Part shown: positions 16,843 to 25,472 of the stretch, in pieces | How the letters are laid out: each line of letters begins with the position of its first letter | Position numbering within the stretch: the first letter of the stretch is position 1 | Source: Burkholderiales bacterium | GTDB taxonomy: Bacteria > Pseudomonadota > Gammaproteobacteria > Burkholderiales > WYBJ01 | Assembly: GCA_022841915.1 (NCBI GenBank) | Contig: JALHQN010000019.1 | Coordinates: forward strand, 49,586 to 113,585 | DNA length: 64,000 bases | Direction of reading: 5' to 3' | Program-made: the position numbers and the translations under genes | Notes under the pieces: generated by a model | Seen by the model: the letters and a program-made list of their open reading frames with translations, nothing else | Databases searched by the model: none | What the model was told of the DNA's origin: nothing

Positions 16843-17820
16843 ATGAAATCCGTAACCGGCCTTGCGCAAATTCTGGCTTCAACCATTCTGCTCTCCGTCG
16901 TCGCACAGGCGGCGGCGCAGCAACCCTTTCCCAATAAATCCATCCGTCTAATCAGTCCATACGGTCCAGGCGGGGGCAACGACACGTTGGCTCGCCTTAT
17001 TGGTCAGAGGCTGACTGAAAGTTTGAGTCAGCAAGTGATCGTGGACAACCGACCCGGCGCAAACACGATTATCGGGACCGATATCGTCGCCAAGGCTAGG
17101 CCTGACGGTCACACCATTCTGTTTTCTGGCGTCAATACCTTGATCATCAATGCGATCCTCGTTCCTACGCCCTACGACATCATCAAAGACTTCTCTCCTG
17201 TGGCACCTGTGGCTGGCACGGAGACGATCATGGTGCTCAATCCCTCGGTGCCGGCCAGTAATCTGCGGGAACTGATCGCGCTCGCTAAGGCGAAGCCAGG
17301 CGGACTCAACTATGCAACGTCGTCAGCTGGAGGCGCAGGTCATCTAGTCGGCGAGTTGTTCAAGATGACGGCGGAGATCAACATCCAGCACATTCCTTAC
17401 AAGGGGTCCGGCCAGGCGCTTAACGACGTGATCGGCGGCCAGGTCCAGATATCCATACTCAGCCCCGTATCCACGATACCTCACATTAGAAGTGGCCGCC
17501 TGAAAGGCATCGCCATCTCGGGGGACACCCGCTTTCCGGCGCTGCCGCAGGTCCCCACTTTTGCAGAGAGCGGTCTGCCAGGCGTCGAAGCAAAAGTCAT
17601 CTATGGAATTCTCGCGCCGGCCCGGACCCCCAAGCAGGTCGTCAGCAAACTGGCTGGCGACATTGCCAGAATTCAACGGACGCCCGAGTTCAACGACAAG
17701 CTCGCGAGCCAGGGCGTTGATGCCTTCACTCTAGGGCCCGAACAGTTCGCCGATTTGATACGTGCAGATATGGCGAAATATGCGAAAGTGATCAAGGCGG
17801 CCAACATCAAACTGGAGTAG
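16843..17820 (+). CDS. Bug/TctC-type binding protein 2
   Basis: Start ATG 16843 is preceded by GGGGGATCGACG and begins the signal peptide MKSVTGLAQILASTI with cleavage near QAAAQQ; the frame upstream is ignored. 325 residues. Family motifs: NKSIRLISPYGPGGGNDTLA, IVDNRPGANTIIGTDIVA, HIPYKGSGQALNDVIGGQ. Periplasmic receptor of a tripartite tricarboxylate transporter with unknown ligand. It belongs with the copies at 22443 and 49303 to a subgroup with an N/S-TIIG motif after the NRPG box. It stands alone on the plus strand and converges with the MaoC-type genes. Confidence 0.92.
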   Translation: MKSVTGLAQILASTILLSVVAQAAAQQPFPNKSIRLISPYGPGGGNDTLARLIGQRLTESLSQQVIVDNRPGANTIIGTDIVAKARPDGHTILFSGVNTLIINAILVPTPYDIIKDFSPVAPVAGTETIMVLNPSVPASNLRELIALAKAKPGGLNYATSSAGGAGHLVGELFKMTAEINIQHIPYKGSGQALNDVIGGQVQISILSPVSTIPHIRSGRLKGIAISGDTRFPALPQVPTFAESGLPGVEAKVIYGILAPARTPKQVVSKLAGDIARIQRTPEFNDKLASQGVDAFTLGPEQFADLIRADMAKYAKVIKAANIKLE

Positions 17821-17897
17821 CGGGCGAAATGGACTAGCCCAGTTCGCCCGCGGGTTGGCTCGTACGCCCGCCAGACTCGCACTGACGAGCGAGTCTG
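17820..17897. terminator. Two hairpins between converging genes, candidate bidirectional terminator
   Basis: The first hairpin has 9-bp arms GCGGGCGAA (17820-17828, overlapping the stop codon) and TTCGCCCGC (17843-17851). The second has 9-bp arms CAGACTCGC (17872-17880) and GCGAGTCTG (17889-17897). Both are perfect. No long T-run follows, so these are strong structures with a likely but unproven termination role between a plus-strand Bug gene and minus-strand MaoC genes. Confidence 0.55.
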
Positions 17898-17950
17898 ATC
17901 AATGCCGTTTCTTTCAACCGCGAAACAAGCGCCGGAACTCCTGAAGGGCG

Positions 17951-18388
17951 TTACCAGCGTGGGACGATAACGCTACCGCTACCGACGGAAGTCTTTTCTC
18001 CTTTCTGGTTCTCACAGTGGATATCGACTGTGATGCGCACTCCCTCCGCCACCGGTTCTACCTCATGCACGCGCCCGTGGACAGTGACCGTGTCTCCCGG
18101 CATAACCGGCTTGATGAACCGAAAGTCGATCGTGCCAGTTCTGTTGAAGACGTCAAGGCCTACGAACCGGGACATCATCTCGGACGCGTAGCCGAGAGAC
18201 ATGCGACCTGAGGCGAATGGCTGCTTCATGCCCGTGTCACGCTGTGCAGCTGCGGCGTCCGTGTGCAAATTCACCTTCTCGGACCGTCCTTCTCCACCGG
18301 AGAACCATCTCATCTTCTGCAGTGTCATGTGTTTGACCAACGGCGGGAGGTCAGTCCCCACCGTGATTTGCGCAGTAGTTAAGCCCAT
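17951..18388 (-). CDS. MaoC-like (hot-dog fold) acyl-CoA hydratase/dehydratase subunit
   Basis: 145 residues. Hot-dog MaoC features: FASGRMSLGYASEMMSRFVG, FIKPVMPGDTVTVHGRV and a C-terminal GSGSVIVPRW. MaoC-type enzymes hydrate enoyl-CoA thioesters. The start ATG 18388 lies within the last codons of the upstream FAS1-type gene (10-base overlap), with AGGTAGGTG before it, so the two proteins are probably made together and form a two-chain hydratase. Substrate unknown; the adjacent CoA-transferase would supply the thioester. Confidence 0.82.
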   Translation of the reverse strand: MGLTTAQITVGTDLPPLVKHMTLQKMRWFSGGEGRSEKVNLHTDAAAAQRDTGMKQPFASGRMSLGYASEMMSRFVGLDVFNRTGTIDFRFIKPVMPGDTVTVHGRVHEVEPVAEGVRITVDIHCENQKGEKTSVGSGSVIVPRW

Positions 18389-18780
18389 TTTTCACCTACC
18401 TTCCTGGTTCGAAGAAGCTGGTGCACTGTCGTGACTTCGATGATCCGGCCGTCCTCGTCGGTGGCAGTCGTCTGCTCGACCACATACGGTGCACCGTCGC
18501 GAAGATACTTGTCTATTATCCGCATTACGATCTTGATCTTCTTCCCGGGAATGGGTGGATTGAAGAATTGCCGTATGGTCCGACCATTGACGCGGGGAGG
18601 AAACAGTACTTTGGTGGAGTCAGGCTTGGTGCCATGTAGGACCGGGAATGGTGCCTCTGGCCAGTCGAGCGCTTTTCGGTTCTCGTCGATTTTCGACTGC
18701 GTCACTACGATGGTGCCAAGGTCCTCGTCGACCCCCAGCTGAATGAGGTCGAAGCGTTCTCTCTCGGATAGGTCTTGCAT
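18379..18780 (-). CDS. FAS1-type/MaoC N-terminal-like dehydratase partner subunit
   Basis: Start ATG 18780 is preceded by AAGGAGGG at good spacing, which decides it over the longer frame. 133 residues with PFPVLHGTKPDSTKVLFPPR and the hot-dog helix and strands around GKKIKIVMRIIDKYLRDGAP, ending TTVHQLLRTRK. It resembles the FAS1-like N-terminal dehydratase domain (pfam MaoC_dehydrat_N type), which pairs with a catalytic MaoC chain; here the partner is the next gene. Probably a structural or substrate-binding half of a heteromeric hydratase. Confidence 0.72.
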   Translation of the reverse strand: MQDLSERERFDLIQLGVDEDLGTIVVTQSKIDENRKALDWPEAPFPVLHGTKPDSTKVLFPPRVNGRTIRQFFNPPIPGKKIKIVMRIIDKYLRDGAPYVVEQTTATDEDGRIIEVTTVHQLLRTRKVGEKWA

Positions 18781-18932
18781 TGTTAGCCCTCCTTCATGGT
18801 GACATCCTGGTGCTTGGGATGGTCGAAGTTCCAACGGCGTCCTCCGCGGCTTGTGACTTTGACCGGGCGGCGGAGCCCAGCGGATGCCAACCACAAATCA
18901 ATGGCTAGCGACCGCATGGCTGTCAGCAGCGG

Positions 18933-20120
18933 CTAAAGAACACCTTGGGTTTTAAGCGCTTTTATTTGCGCCTCGCTGTATCCGGCCAGTTCGCCAAAAA
19001 CGTAATCGTTATGTTCACCCAGAAGCGGCGGAGGACTCCCCGGGGCACAGGGGGCATCTGCGAGTTTGATAGGGTCCCCCAAGACACGAAACATTCGGCC
19101 CAGGTGTCGGAACTCTACGAACATGCCTCGTGCAGCAAGCTGTGGGCAGTCGTAAACGTCTTTGGCCGTCTGTACCGGCGCGGGTGAGAATTTCATGCTG
19201 AGCATGGTGCGGCACACGTCGGCACGCGGCATCTGCTTGCTCCAGCCTTCGAGGATGGCCTTCACGTCGACGGTGAGGTAACGTTGGCCTTCGTTCAGGT
19301 CGGCACGGCCGATATGCTCGAAGAGGCGTTCCCATTTGTCGTGCTCGCTGGCGCCAGACAGCATCACCCAGCCGTCCTGCGCTTCGAACAACATGTGGTG
19401 ACTCGGACCCAGTGATGACACCGCGTGCTCGGGTATGGCATCGCCCAAAGTCTCGGCGGCGACTGCGCCGTAGTTGTGCATGGTCATTGCGTCGTACATG
19501 GCCATGTCCAGAAACTGGCCCGCGCCTGTCAGATCACGCTGTCGCAGTGCGAGGGTAATGCCGTAAGCAGTCCAAAGCGCCGGAACCGTATCGCCGATGG
19601 GGGCGGCGACCTGCATGGGGCGATTACTGGCGTCGCGGCTGCCATCCATTAATCCGCTCATGGCTTGCGCGGAAGGATTGTGAGCCGTCCATTCGGAGTA
19701 CGGTCCGTGGAGGTCACGACGCTTTCCATAGCCAGAAATGGAAGCGTAGATCAACCGCGGGTTGATCGGCTTCAGCGATTCGTAGTCGAGGCCGAGTCTT
19801 TTGAGGGCGCCGGGGCGATAGTTCTCGACGAGCACATCGCTTACCGCCACTAGCCGCTTGAATGCGTCCTGACCTTGTGGGTCCCTCAAATTGAGGGTGA
19901 TTCCCAGTTTTCCACGATTGAGCGCGATGAAGTTGATCGGTGCGCGCTCGCCACGATCGTTAGGGACGGTGGCGCCGCGTCGCAGACGCTCTCCTGTTAC
20001 CGGCGGTTCAATCTTGATGACTTGTGCACCGGCTTGCGCTAAGAGCATTGAGGTGAACGGCCCCGCGATGATGTGAGTGCAATCTAGTACGCGGATACCA
20101 GCGAGGGGCAGTTTTGACAT
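18933..20120 (-). CDS. CaiB/BaiF (family III) CoA-transferase
   Basis: Start ATG 20120 follows GGAGG by seven bases; 395 residues, the normal family length. Motifs: GIRVLDCTHIIAGPFTSMLL, GAQVIKIEPP, LNRGKLGITLNLRDPQGQ, DVLVENYRPGALKRLGLDYE, AGQFLDMAMYDAMTMHN (aspartates of the active-site loop present) and the C-terminal LLGEHNDYVFGELAGYS. These enzymes move CoA between carboxylic acids through a glutamyl/aspartyl anhydride route. It precedes the two MaoC-type genes on the same strand by about 150 bases, so activation followed by hydration is likely. Confidence 0.92.
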   Translation of the reverse strand: MSKLPLAGIRVLDCTHIIAGPFTSMLLAQAGAQVIKIEPPVTGERLRRGATVPNDRGERAPINFIALNRGKLGITLNLRDPQGQDAFKRLVAVSDVLVENYRPGALKRLGLDYESLKPINPRLIYASISGYGKRRDLHGPYSEWTAHNPSAQAMSGLMDGSRDASNRPMQVAAPIGDTVPALWTAYGITLALRQRDLTGAGQFLDMAMYDAMTMHNYGAVAAETLGDAIPEHAVSSLGPSHHMLFEAQDGWVMLSGASEHDKWERLFEHIGRADLNEGQRYLTVDVKAILEGWSKQMPRADVCRTMLSMKFSPAPVQTAKDVYDCPQLAARGMFVEFRHLGRMFRVLGDPIKLADAPCAPGSPPPLLGEHNDYVFGELAGYSEAQIKALKTQGVL

Positions 20121-20640
20121 GCGAATCCTCCATCCAATCTTTGGACCTTCCATGGCGCCCATGTCGTTTCGCACGGCATCCATCGGGAGGGTACTCGCAC
20201 AAGCTCACCGTGAGCATCCAGTCAATCGATTCTGCGGTGGCATAGCGTTGTCCGGAGCCGTAGGTCGCTTTATGGCATCGCAACAGCTATGACGTGGCCA
20301 GTGCATTGTCTTCCCACTTCAGCATCGGACGCAACTAAACGTGATGGAGGGACCAGAAGATGGACTGCTAAGAGAACGTGAAAGCACGATGCTCGGCCTG
20401 CATCGGTGCGCCCGATACGGCCGCACTGGTCTTCTCACGTTCCACAATCAACGATGAGCCTGACAGGCTCCTGTGATCGGTCCCGAGAAGCGATTTGCAA
20501 GCGGCCCGGGCTCGCCAGCGCGATGTTCCACCCATCTATCGACTATCGACGGTGATCCTCGCCTGAGGTGGTGTCGTAGGACCGCAAGCGATAAGGGATG
20601 AACCTTAGCATCACTCCGTACTGGACGAGCATCCAGGAAT
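20121..20640. other. Intergenic region, no gene seen
   Basis: 520 bases between two minus-strand genes. It must hold the promoter of the CoA-transferase operon. A long-range inverted repeat GAACGTGA (20374-20381) / TCACGTTC (20435-20442) is present with a 53-base loop; its role is unknown. Confidence 0.45.
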
Positions 20641-21615
20641 TCAGTTCATCACTGTGACATTGGCCGTCTTGACCACACGCGCCCACTTGGCGGTCTCGTC
20701 CTTGAGATACTTTCCGAACTGCTCAGGAGTCATCAGGTGCGGCTCGGCACCTTGACTCAACATGAACGCCTTCATTTCCGGATCACTCACCAAGCGCGCC
20801 ACCTCACTATACAAACGCCGGATAACATCGGCGGGTGTACGTGCTGGAGCGAGCAGACCGCTCCAAGAGTTGACCTCGAATCCTTTGATGGATTGTTCGC
20901 CTATGGTCATGAGGTTCGGCAGCAACGGCGACCGACTGGGAGCGGCGAGTCCGACGGCTCGCAGCTTTCCGGAGCGAATGTGTGAGATAACGGATGGAAG
21001 CCCTGTGCAGTAAACATGGACCTGCCCGGCCAAGAGATCGATGACGGCATGAGCCCCGCCCTTGTAGGGCACGTGGGCCGCATCGATACCGGCCGATATC
21101 TTGAACAGTTCCGCGCAGAGGTGAGTCGTCGTTCCGTTCCCGGATGCAGCGAAATTTAGCTGCCCGGGCTTCGCCTTGGCGAGAGCGATCAGTTGCTTCA
21201 CATCAGCGACCGGTAGGCTCGGGTTGATGACGACTACAAAGGGTACCGAAGCAAACATCGCAATCGGGGCTAGATCACGGATCGGATCGTATCCGAGGTT
21301 CTTGTAGATGCTCGGGCCAATCGCAAGCGGACCGTTGATGCCTATGAGTAACGTATGTCCGTCCGGGGTCGCTTTAGCTGCCAGCTCCGAGCCGATGTTC
21401 CCTCCAGCGCCAGGGCGGTTGTCAACAATCACCTGAATACCCAAGCCATCGCCCAGTCGCCTCGCAAACTCTCGGGCAAGAATGTCATTGGTGCTTGCGC
21501 CTGGCGGGTACGGCACGATGAGTCTGATCGGGCGACTAGGGTACTGCTGCGCAAATGCCGGCTGTAGAGCCCCCGTGAATGCGGTCGCTAGAAGGCTGAA
21601 GAATATTGTGCGCAT
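20641..21615 (-). CDS. Bug/TctC-type binding protein 3
   Basis: ATG 21615 with GAGGA six bases upstream gives 324 residues and a signal peptide cut near PAFAQQYPSRP. Motifs: YPSRPIRLIVPYPPGASTND, VIVDNRPGAGGNIGSELAA, HVPYKGGAHAVIDLLAGQ, and near the C-terminus LMTPEQFGKYLKDETAKWAR. Periplasmic carboxylate receptor; ligand unknown. It follows the CoA-transferase operon on the same strand but is separated by 520 bases, so it is probably its own transcript. Confidence 0.92.
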   Translation of the reverse strand: MRTIFFSLLATAFTGALQPAFAQQYPSRPIRLIVPYPPGASTNDILAREFARRLGDGLGIQVIVDNRPGAGGNIGSELAAKATPDGHTLLIGINGPLAIGPSIYKNLGYDPIRDLAPIAMFASVPFVVVINPSLPVADVKQLIALAKAKPGQLNFAASGNGTTTHLCAELFKISAGIDAAHVPYKGGAHAVIDLLAGQVHVYCTGLPSVISHIRSGKLRAVGLAAPSRSPLLPNLMTIGEQSIKGFEVNSWSGLLAPARTPADVIRRLYSEVARLVSDPEMKAFMLSQGAEPHLMTPEQFGKYLKDETAKWARVVKTANVTVMN

Positions 21616-21987
21616 GATGAATCCTCTTCGAAGAGCCGCGACTACGCGTCGTGGCGGCGGCTTGCATCTCGCGCCTGTCATCCAGAGTGACGCGCCATAG
21701 GGTTACCTGCCATGCGTTTATCCAGACAGTCTACTCCTCGATAAAAGATCCTACCCGGTCACGACGCGTATAAATGGAATTCATACCTCTGAGGGGATAG
21801 TCGACCGAATGGCTAACGCGGCAAAATCACATAGTGGACCTTCGACCCACGCTATTCATGTCGCTATACTGAAGCGCCCTAATGTGGACTTATCCCAACG
21901 CGATGAGATGCGAAGGCGCAACCTTTCCAAAGGGGCTGCTCTCGAATTGGCAGAGGCGCGGGGGAATGCTATCCAGGACGAGAGGTC
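21616..21987. other. Intergenic region with a weak 60-codon frame
   Basis: About 370 bases upstream of the enolase-superfamily remnant. A frame of 60 codons at 21809-21991 (MANAAKSHSGPSTHAIH...) ends with an ATGA overlap on the remnant's start, which would fit a coupled small gene, but I do not recognise the peptide and it could be chance. Confidence 0.35.
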
Positions 21988-22377
21988 ATGACCACCAGCA
22001 ATGTTCTGCCTCGACTAACGAAGCCCTCGAAGATTGACACCGTCGGGGTTGTCGGTCGCGACATTGTGCCAACGCGTCGGCGTCGCATGTCCATGGCGGC
22101 GTATGTCTACAGCCATAAGGGCGGATGGGGTGGGCGAGTGGTCATGGTCGGTATTCGCCCAGGTGGTCTCATCGGATGGGGCGATGCGTGTGCGATCAAT
22201 CCCTTCCTCAGCGAAACTGCTGCGTCTATGTTCAGCAAGGTGCGGGGTTGCTCTGCAGATTTAGGCGGCCATCCGTGCATTCGAGGGTCGATTTCCGCCC
22301 AATCCGGCGACGCTTCCGACAATAGACGTGGCACTCCAGGACTTGGTCGGTCAGGCTCTCGGCGTGCCGGTGCATTG
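21988..22377 (+). pseudogene. Mandelate racemase/muconate lactonizing enzyme family remnant, frameshifted and truncated
   Basis: The first part, frame of 21988, reads like the N-terminal capping domain of this enolase-superfamily group: KIDTVGVVGRDIVPTRRRR, VVMVGIRPGGLIGWGDACAI, NPFLSETAASMFSKV. The match then jumps to the frame of 22265, where AAIRAFEGRFPPNP is followed by TIDVALQDLVGQALGVPVH and a stop; this is the start of the barrel (family consensus A-x-D-x-A-L-x-D-L-x-G-x-x-L-G-x-P-V). So there is a +1 frameshift near 22240-22265 and everything after about residue 130 is lost; the catalytic Lys, Asp and Glu are gone. It lies just before a Bug gene, so an uptake-plus-isomerase pair has probably decayed. 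Confidence 0.75.
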
Positions 22378-22442
22378 ACGTCGCATCATGCATGGTGGGT
22401 CTTTGGGCGTGGACTCAGAGTTTCAGTCAAGGAGAGAGAGTC

Positions 22443-23417
22443 ATGAGATTCGCAAACCAAGCAGCCGTGGCGACCCTGGCCACCGCATTGTTCGCCTTGG
22501 GCGGACATGCAAGCGCGCAGTCGGATTATCCGAACCGGCCGATTCGCATCATCGTTCCCTACGCCCCGGGCGGGGGCACGTCGGCGATGTCGCGCCTGGT
22601 CGGTGCGAAGCTTTCTCAGAATCTAGGGAAGAACGTAATCGTCGACAATCGGCCAGGCGGGAACACGATCATCGGGTCACAGCTGTTGCTCAATTCCCCG
22701 CCGGACGGGTACACGCTGTTGATCGTCACGAGTACACACACCATCAATGCAAGTGTGCTCAAGACGCCTTATGATGCGGTCAAGGACTTCGCGACCGTCT
22801 CGACGCTCAGCCAGTCTCCCTTCGGGCTGGTCGTTCACCCTTCGCTGCCGGTGAGAACCTTGAGGGAGCTGATTGCCTTCTCCAAGGCGCGCCCAGGTCA
22901 GATCGACTACGCTTCCTCGGGCATCGGCACTGCGAATCACCTCGCCATTGAACACTTCGCGATGGTGGCGGGGGTCTCGATGAATCACATCCCCTACAAG
23001 GGTGGCGGTCCAGCTCTCGTCGACTTGCTGGCCGGCCAAGTGCAGTTGCACATGACTGTGCCGGTCAATCTCATTCCTAACATCAAGGCCGGCAGGATCC
23101 GAGGCATCGCCGTCACGGGGGAGCGCAGGTTGACAGCCATTCCCGCGGTGCCCACCTTCAAGGAAGCAGGCTTGCCGGCATACAATCCCAAGAACTGGAA
23201 TGGCATTCTGGTCCCTGCCGGCACGCCCAAGCCGATCATCGACCGGCTTGCGGCGGAAATCGTCAAGGTTCTGGATTCGGCCGATGTGCGCGCGCAGCTC
23301 GAGGCGCAGGGGCAGGAGGCGTGGGCTACGTCGCCTCAGGAATTCGCTGCGTTGATCAAGTCGGAGGTGGCCAACTACGCCGCGGTCGTCAAGCGAGCGA
23401 ACGTGACAGCCAACTGA
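22443..23417 (+). CDS. Bug/TctC-type binding protein 4
   Basis: Start ATG 22443 follows AAGGAGAGAGAG; 324 residues with signal peptide cut near HASAQSDYPNRP. Motifs: NRPIRIIVPYAPGGGTSAMS, IVDNRPGGNTIIGSQLLL, HIPYKGGGPALVDLLAGQ. The ligand is unknown. It follows the enolase-superfamily remnant by 65 bases on the same strand and converges with the MmgE/PrpD gene downstream. Its closest look-alikes in the window are the copies at 16843 and 49303. Confidence 0.92.
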   Translation: MRFANQAAVATLATALFALGGHASAQSDYPNRPIRIIVPYAPGGGTSAMSRLVGAKLSQNLGKNVIVDNRPGGNTIIGSQLLLNSPPDGYTLLIVTSTHTINASVLKTPYDAVKDFATVSTLSQSPFGLVVHPSLPVRTLRELIAFSKARPGQIDYASSGIGTANHLAIEHFAMVAGVSMNHIPYKGGGPALVDLLAGQVQLHMTVPVNLIPNIKAGRIRGIAVTGERRLTAIPAVPTFKEAGLPAYNPKNWNGILVPAGTPKPIIDRLAAEIVKVLDSADVRAQLEAQGQEAWATSPQEFAALIKSEVANYAAVVKRANVTAN

Positions 23418-23491
23418 TCACGGGCGGCGCGCCTTTTGCCCTGTTCTTTCTGAACCAGGGGGTGCAGTTGCGCGGACGCTCGCCGACGAAG

Positions 23492-24886
23492 CTACGATCG
23501 TGGCTTGCCGACGAGCAATTTGACGACATCACTGACGTCAGCCGACTTCTCGAGGTCCATTACTGCGTTGAGGGCGACGTCGATCCGCGCGGGTTCCAGC
23601 ACGGTCCCGGCGAGCTGCCGGAACTTCGCGAACACCGCGTCCCTTTCGTTCCAGCCGTAGCTTTCGCCGTGGCCCTCGATGCGGTCTGCGACCAATGTGG
23701 TTCCGTTACGCAGCGTGACGCTGATATCCCACCAAGTCTGTCCGCCCAAGGCGCGGTGGGGACGACCGGCCAGGTCGGGTGCCTGAACGATGTTGACCCG
23801 CTCGAGCAAGTCTTGAACCGCGGGTCTCGAAAACGCCTCGTCGGTGAAACTCGAGATATCGAGCTTGCCATCGACGATGAGCGATGCCGTGGTGTACCAA
23901 GGCGAAAACTTTCCTTGCAGTGCAGTCTTGGGCCGGCGAATGTTGGCTGCCATCAAGGACGGGTTGTACGTCGTGACCATGTCGACCGATTCGACGTCGT
24001 CCGCCTTGAACGCATGCTTGGCGAGGAGAAGGCCGATTGCCGTGGCACTCGCGTGCGTGATACCACATGAAGGCCAACGCTTGATGAGAACGCCCTTGGC
24101 GACGTCGCGACCCTGGCCCATCAGGGCCCAGGGATTGCCGAGATGACGAGGGAGGCTGGCAAGCTGCGCCATGTGTTCGCCGTAAGCTGCGAAGTAGCCG
24201 AAACGGTGCTCGAGCGCATCCGGATTGCCTTCGAAGCCACGAGCCGCCAGCTTGGCGGAAAGTACGCCCGCGCGCGCGGCGTTGCCGGGATGAAACGGCT
24301 TCGTCATCGTGCCAAAGTTGGCGCGGATTCCGCCCGCCTGGCTCGCGCTGATGCCAATCGCCATGCGCGTGGACATTTCGTCGAGGCCGAGAAGCTTCGC
24401 GGCGGCGGCAGTGCAACCGAGGACGCCCACGCTCGATGTCTTGTGAAATCCTTTGGCATAGTGATCGGGTCCGATGCTGATATCCGTGTAGGCGGTGACG
24501 TCCAGCCCCACGGCATACGCGGTCAGCGCTTGTTTGCCCGCGGCGTGCCGCTCCTCACCCAATGCGAGGACGACGGGCATCAAGAGCGTCGCCTGGTGCC
24601 CATTACCCATGTCATCGAAGTCCTCGGAATGGCCCAAGGTGCCGTTGGCCATCGCGGCGTTCACAGCGTTGGTCATCATGTCCGTACCGAGCACGTGGGC
24701 GATGGGCCGGCCCCCAAGTTCTTCTACGGTGTCTATCATGATCTTACCCAACGGCCGTGTACTACCGTAGAGCGCGCACCCGATGACGTCCAGCAGGCAA
24801 AGCTTGGCCATGTCGATGGCCGGGGACGGAATGTCTTCGTAGCGTGCGTTTGCGATGAAGCTTGCGAGGCGTTGTGTCGTTCCCAC
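23492..24886 (-). CDS. MmgE/PrpD family protein 1
   Basis: 464 residues from GTG 24886, which follows AGGAGGAGCC. Family hallmarks: LLDVIGCALYGS, NAAMANGTLGHSEDFDDMG, AMAIGISASQAGGIRANFGT split by its glycine loop, TKPFHPGNAARAGV, KRWPSCGITHAS. MmgE/PrpD includes 2-methylcitrate dehydratase, cis-aconitate decarboxylase and iminodisuccinate epimerase; the substrate here cannot be decided. The neighbouring Bug receptor (converging) suggests a di- or tricarboxylate. It stands alone on the minus strand. Confidence 0.88.
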   Translation of the reverse strand: MGTTQRLASFIANARYEDIPSPAIDMAKLCLLDVIGCALYGSTRPLGKIMIDTVEELGGRPIAHVLGTDMMTNAVNAAMANGTLGHSEDFDDMGNGHQATLLMPVVLALGEERHAAGKQALTAYAVGLDVTAYTDISIGPDHYAKGFHKTSSVGVLGCTAAAAKLLGLDEMSTRMAIGISASQAGGIRANFGTMTKPFHPGNAARAGVLSAKLAARGFEGNPDALEHRFGYFAAYGEHMAQLASLPRHLGNPWALMGQGRDVAKGVLIKRWPSCGITHASATAIGLLLAKHAFKADDVESVDMVTTYNPSLMAANIRRPKTALQGKFSPWYTTASLIVDGKLDISSFTDEAFSRPAVQDLLERVNIVQAPDLAGRPHRALGGQTWWDISVTLRNGTTLVADRIEGHGESYGWNERDAVFAKFRQLAGTVLEPARIDVALNAVMDLEKSADVSDVVKLLVGKPRS

Positions 24887-25472
24887 GGCTCCTCCTGGCT
24901 ACTGGTTGTTCGAAAAGATCGACTTAGGCAGGGTACCCCGGAGCGGCTGTCTCATCGTCCCTCCGTCGTTGTGCAACACGTGGCCCAGAGGCCTCAATAG
25001 GGCCATGAGAAGGCTGCCGGGCTGTTCGGTGTCAATGCATCTGTCGTTGGCCGGTGCACGCAGATGGGACGATGATATCGAGCATAGACCAAGGGTTCCC
25101 GACCCGCAACCGACGAGCAAAGGGCGTCGATGCTGACGCATGAGCCATAAGAGGCGTGCCAGCGCGGATTCGGAGAAGGAGATCTCTGAGGTGATCGTTT
25201 ATGTATTCGAACGGGACGTCAGGTGCCGTGTCCTTGCGTGTGGCGATGCACTGATCGGTGGCAGGTTCGCAGAGCCGGTGGGCGGGCGGGCGGCTGGGCG
25301 GCTGGGCGGCGCATATGACTACGGATCGAGTTATGTAGCAGTGTTCAACAGTGCGACAATTCAGCGGCAGCCTCGTGGGCTCGTCAGAGGTCGGAATAAA
25401 GCGCGCAGATGTTTGCTCAGATCTATCCGCTTTTGATCGGCGCAACAACTCGAATGAATTGGAGGAACTGTA
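24887..25472. other. Divergent intergenic region with a short GC tandem repeat
   Basis: 586 bases between two divergent MmgE/PrpD genes. Near 25280-25310 an 8-base unit GGGCGGCT occurs almost three times in tandem, preceded by GGGC units. No gene or RNA was recognised. Promoters for both genes should lie here. Confidence 0.5.

Noticed and set aside
25280..25310. GGGCGGCT tandem repeat as a possible CRISPR or phase-variation tract
   Set aside because: Less than three units, no spacers, and not inside a coding region or promoter that I can identify.
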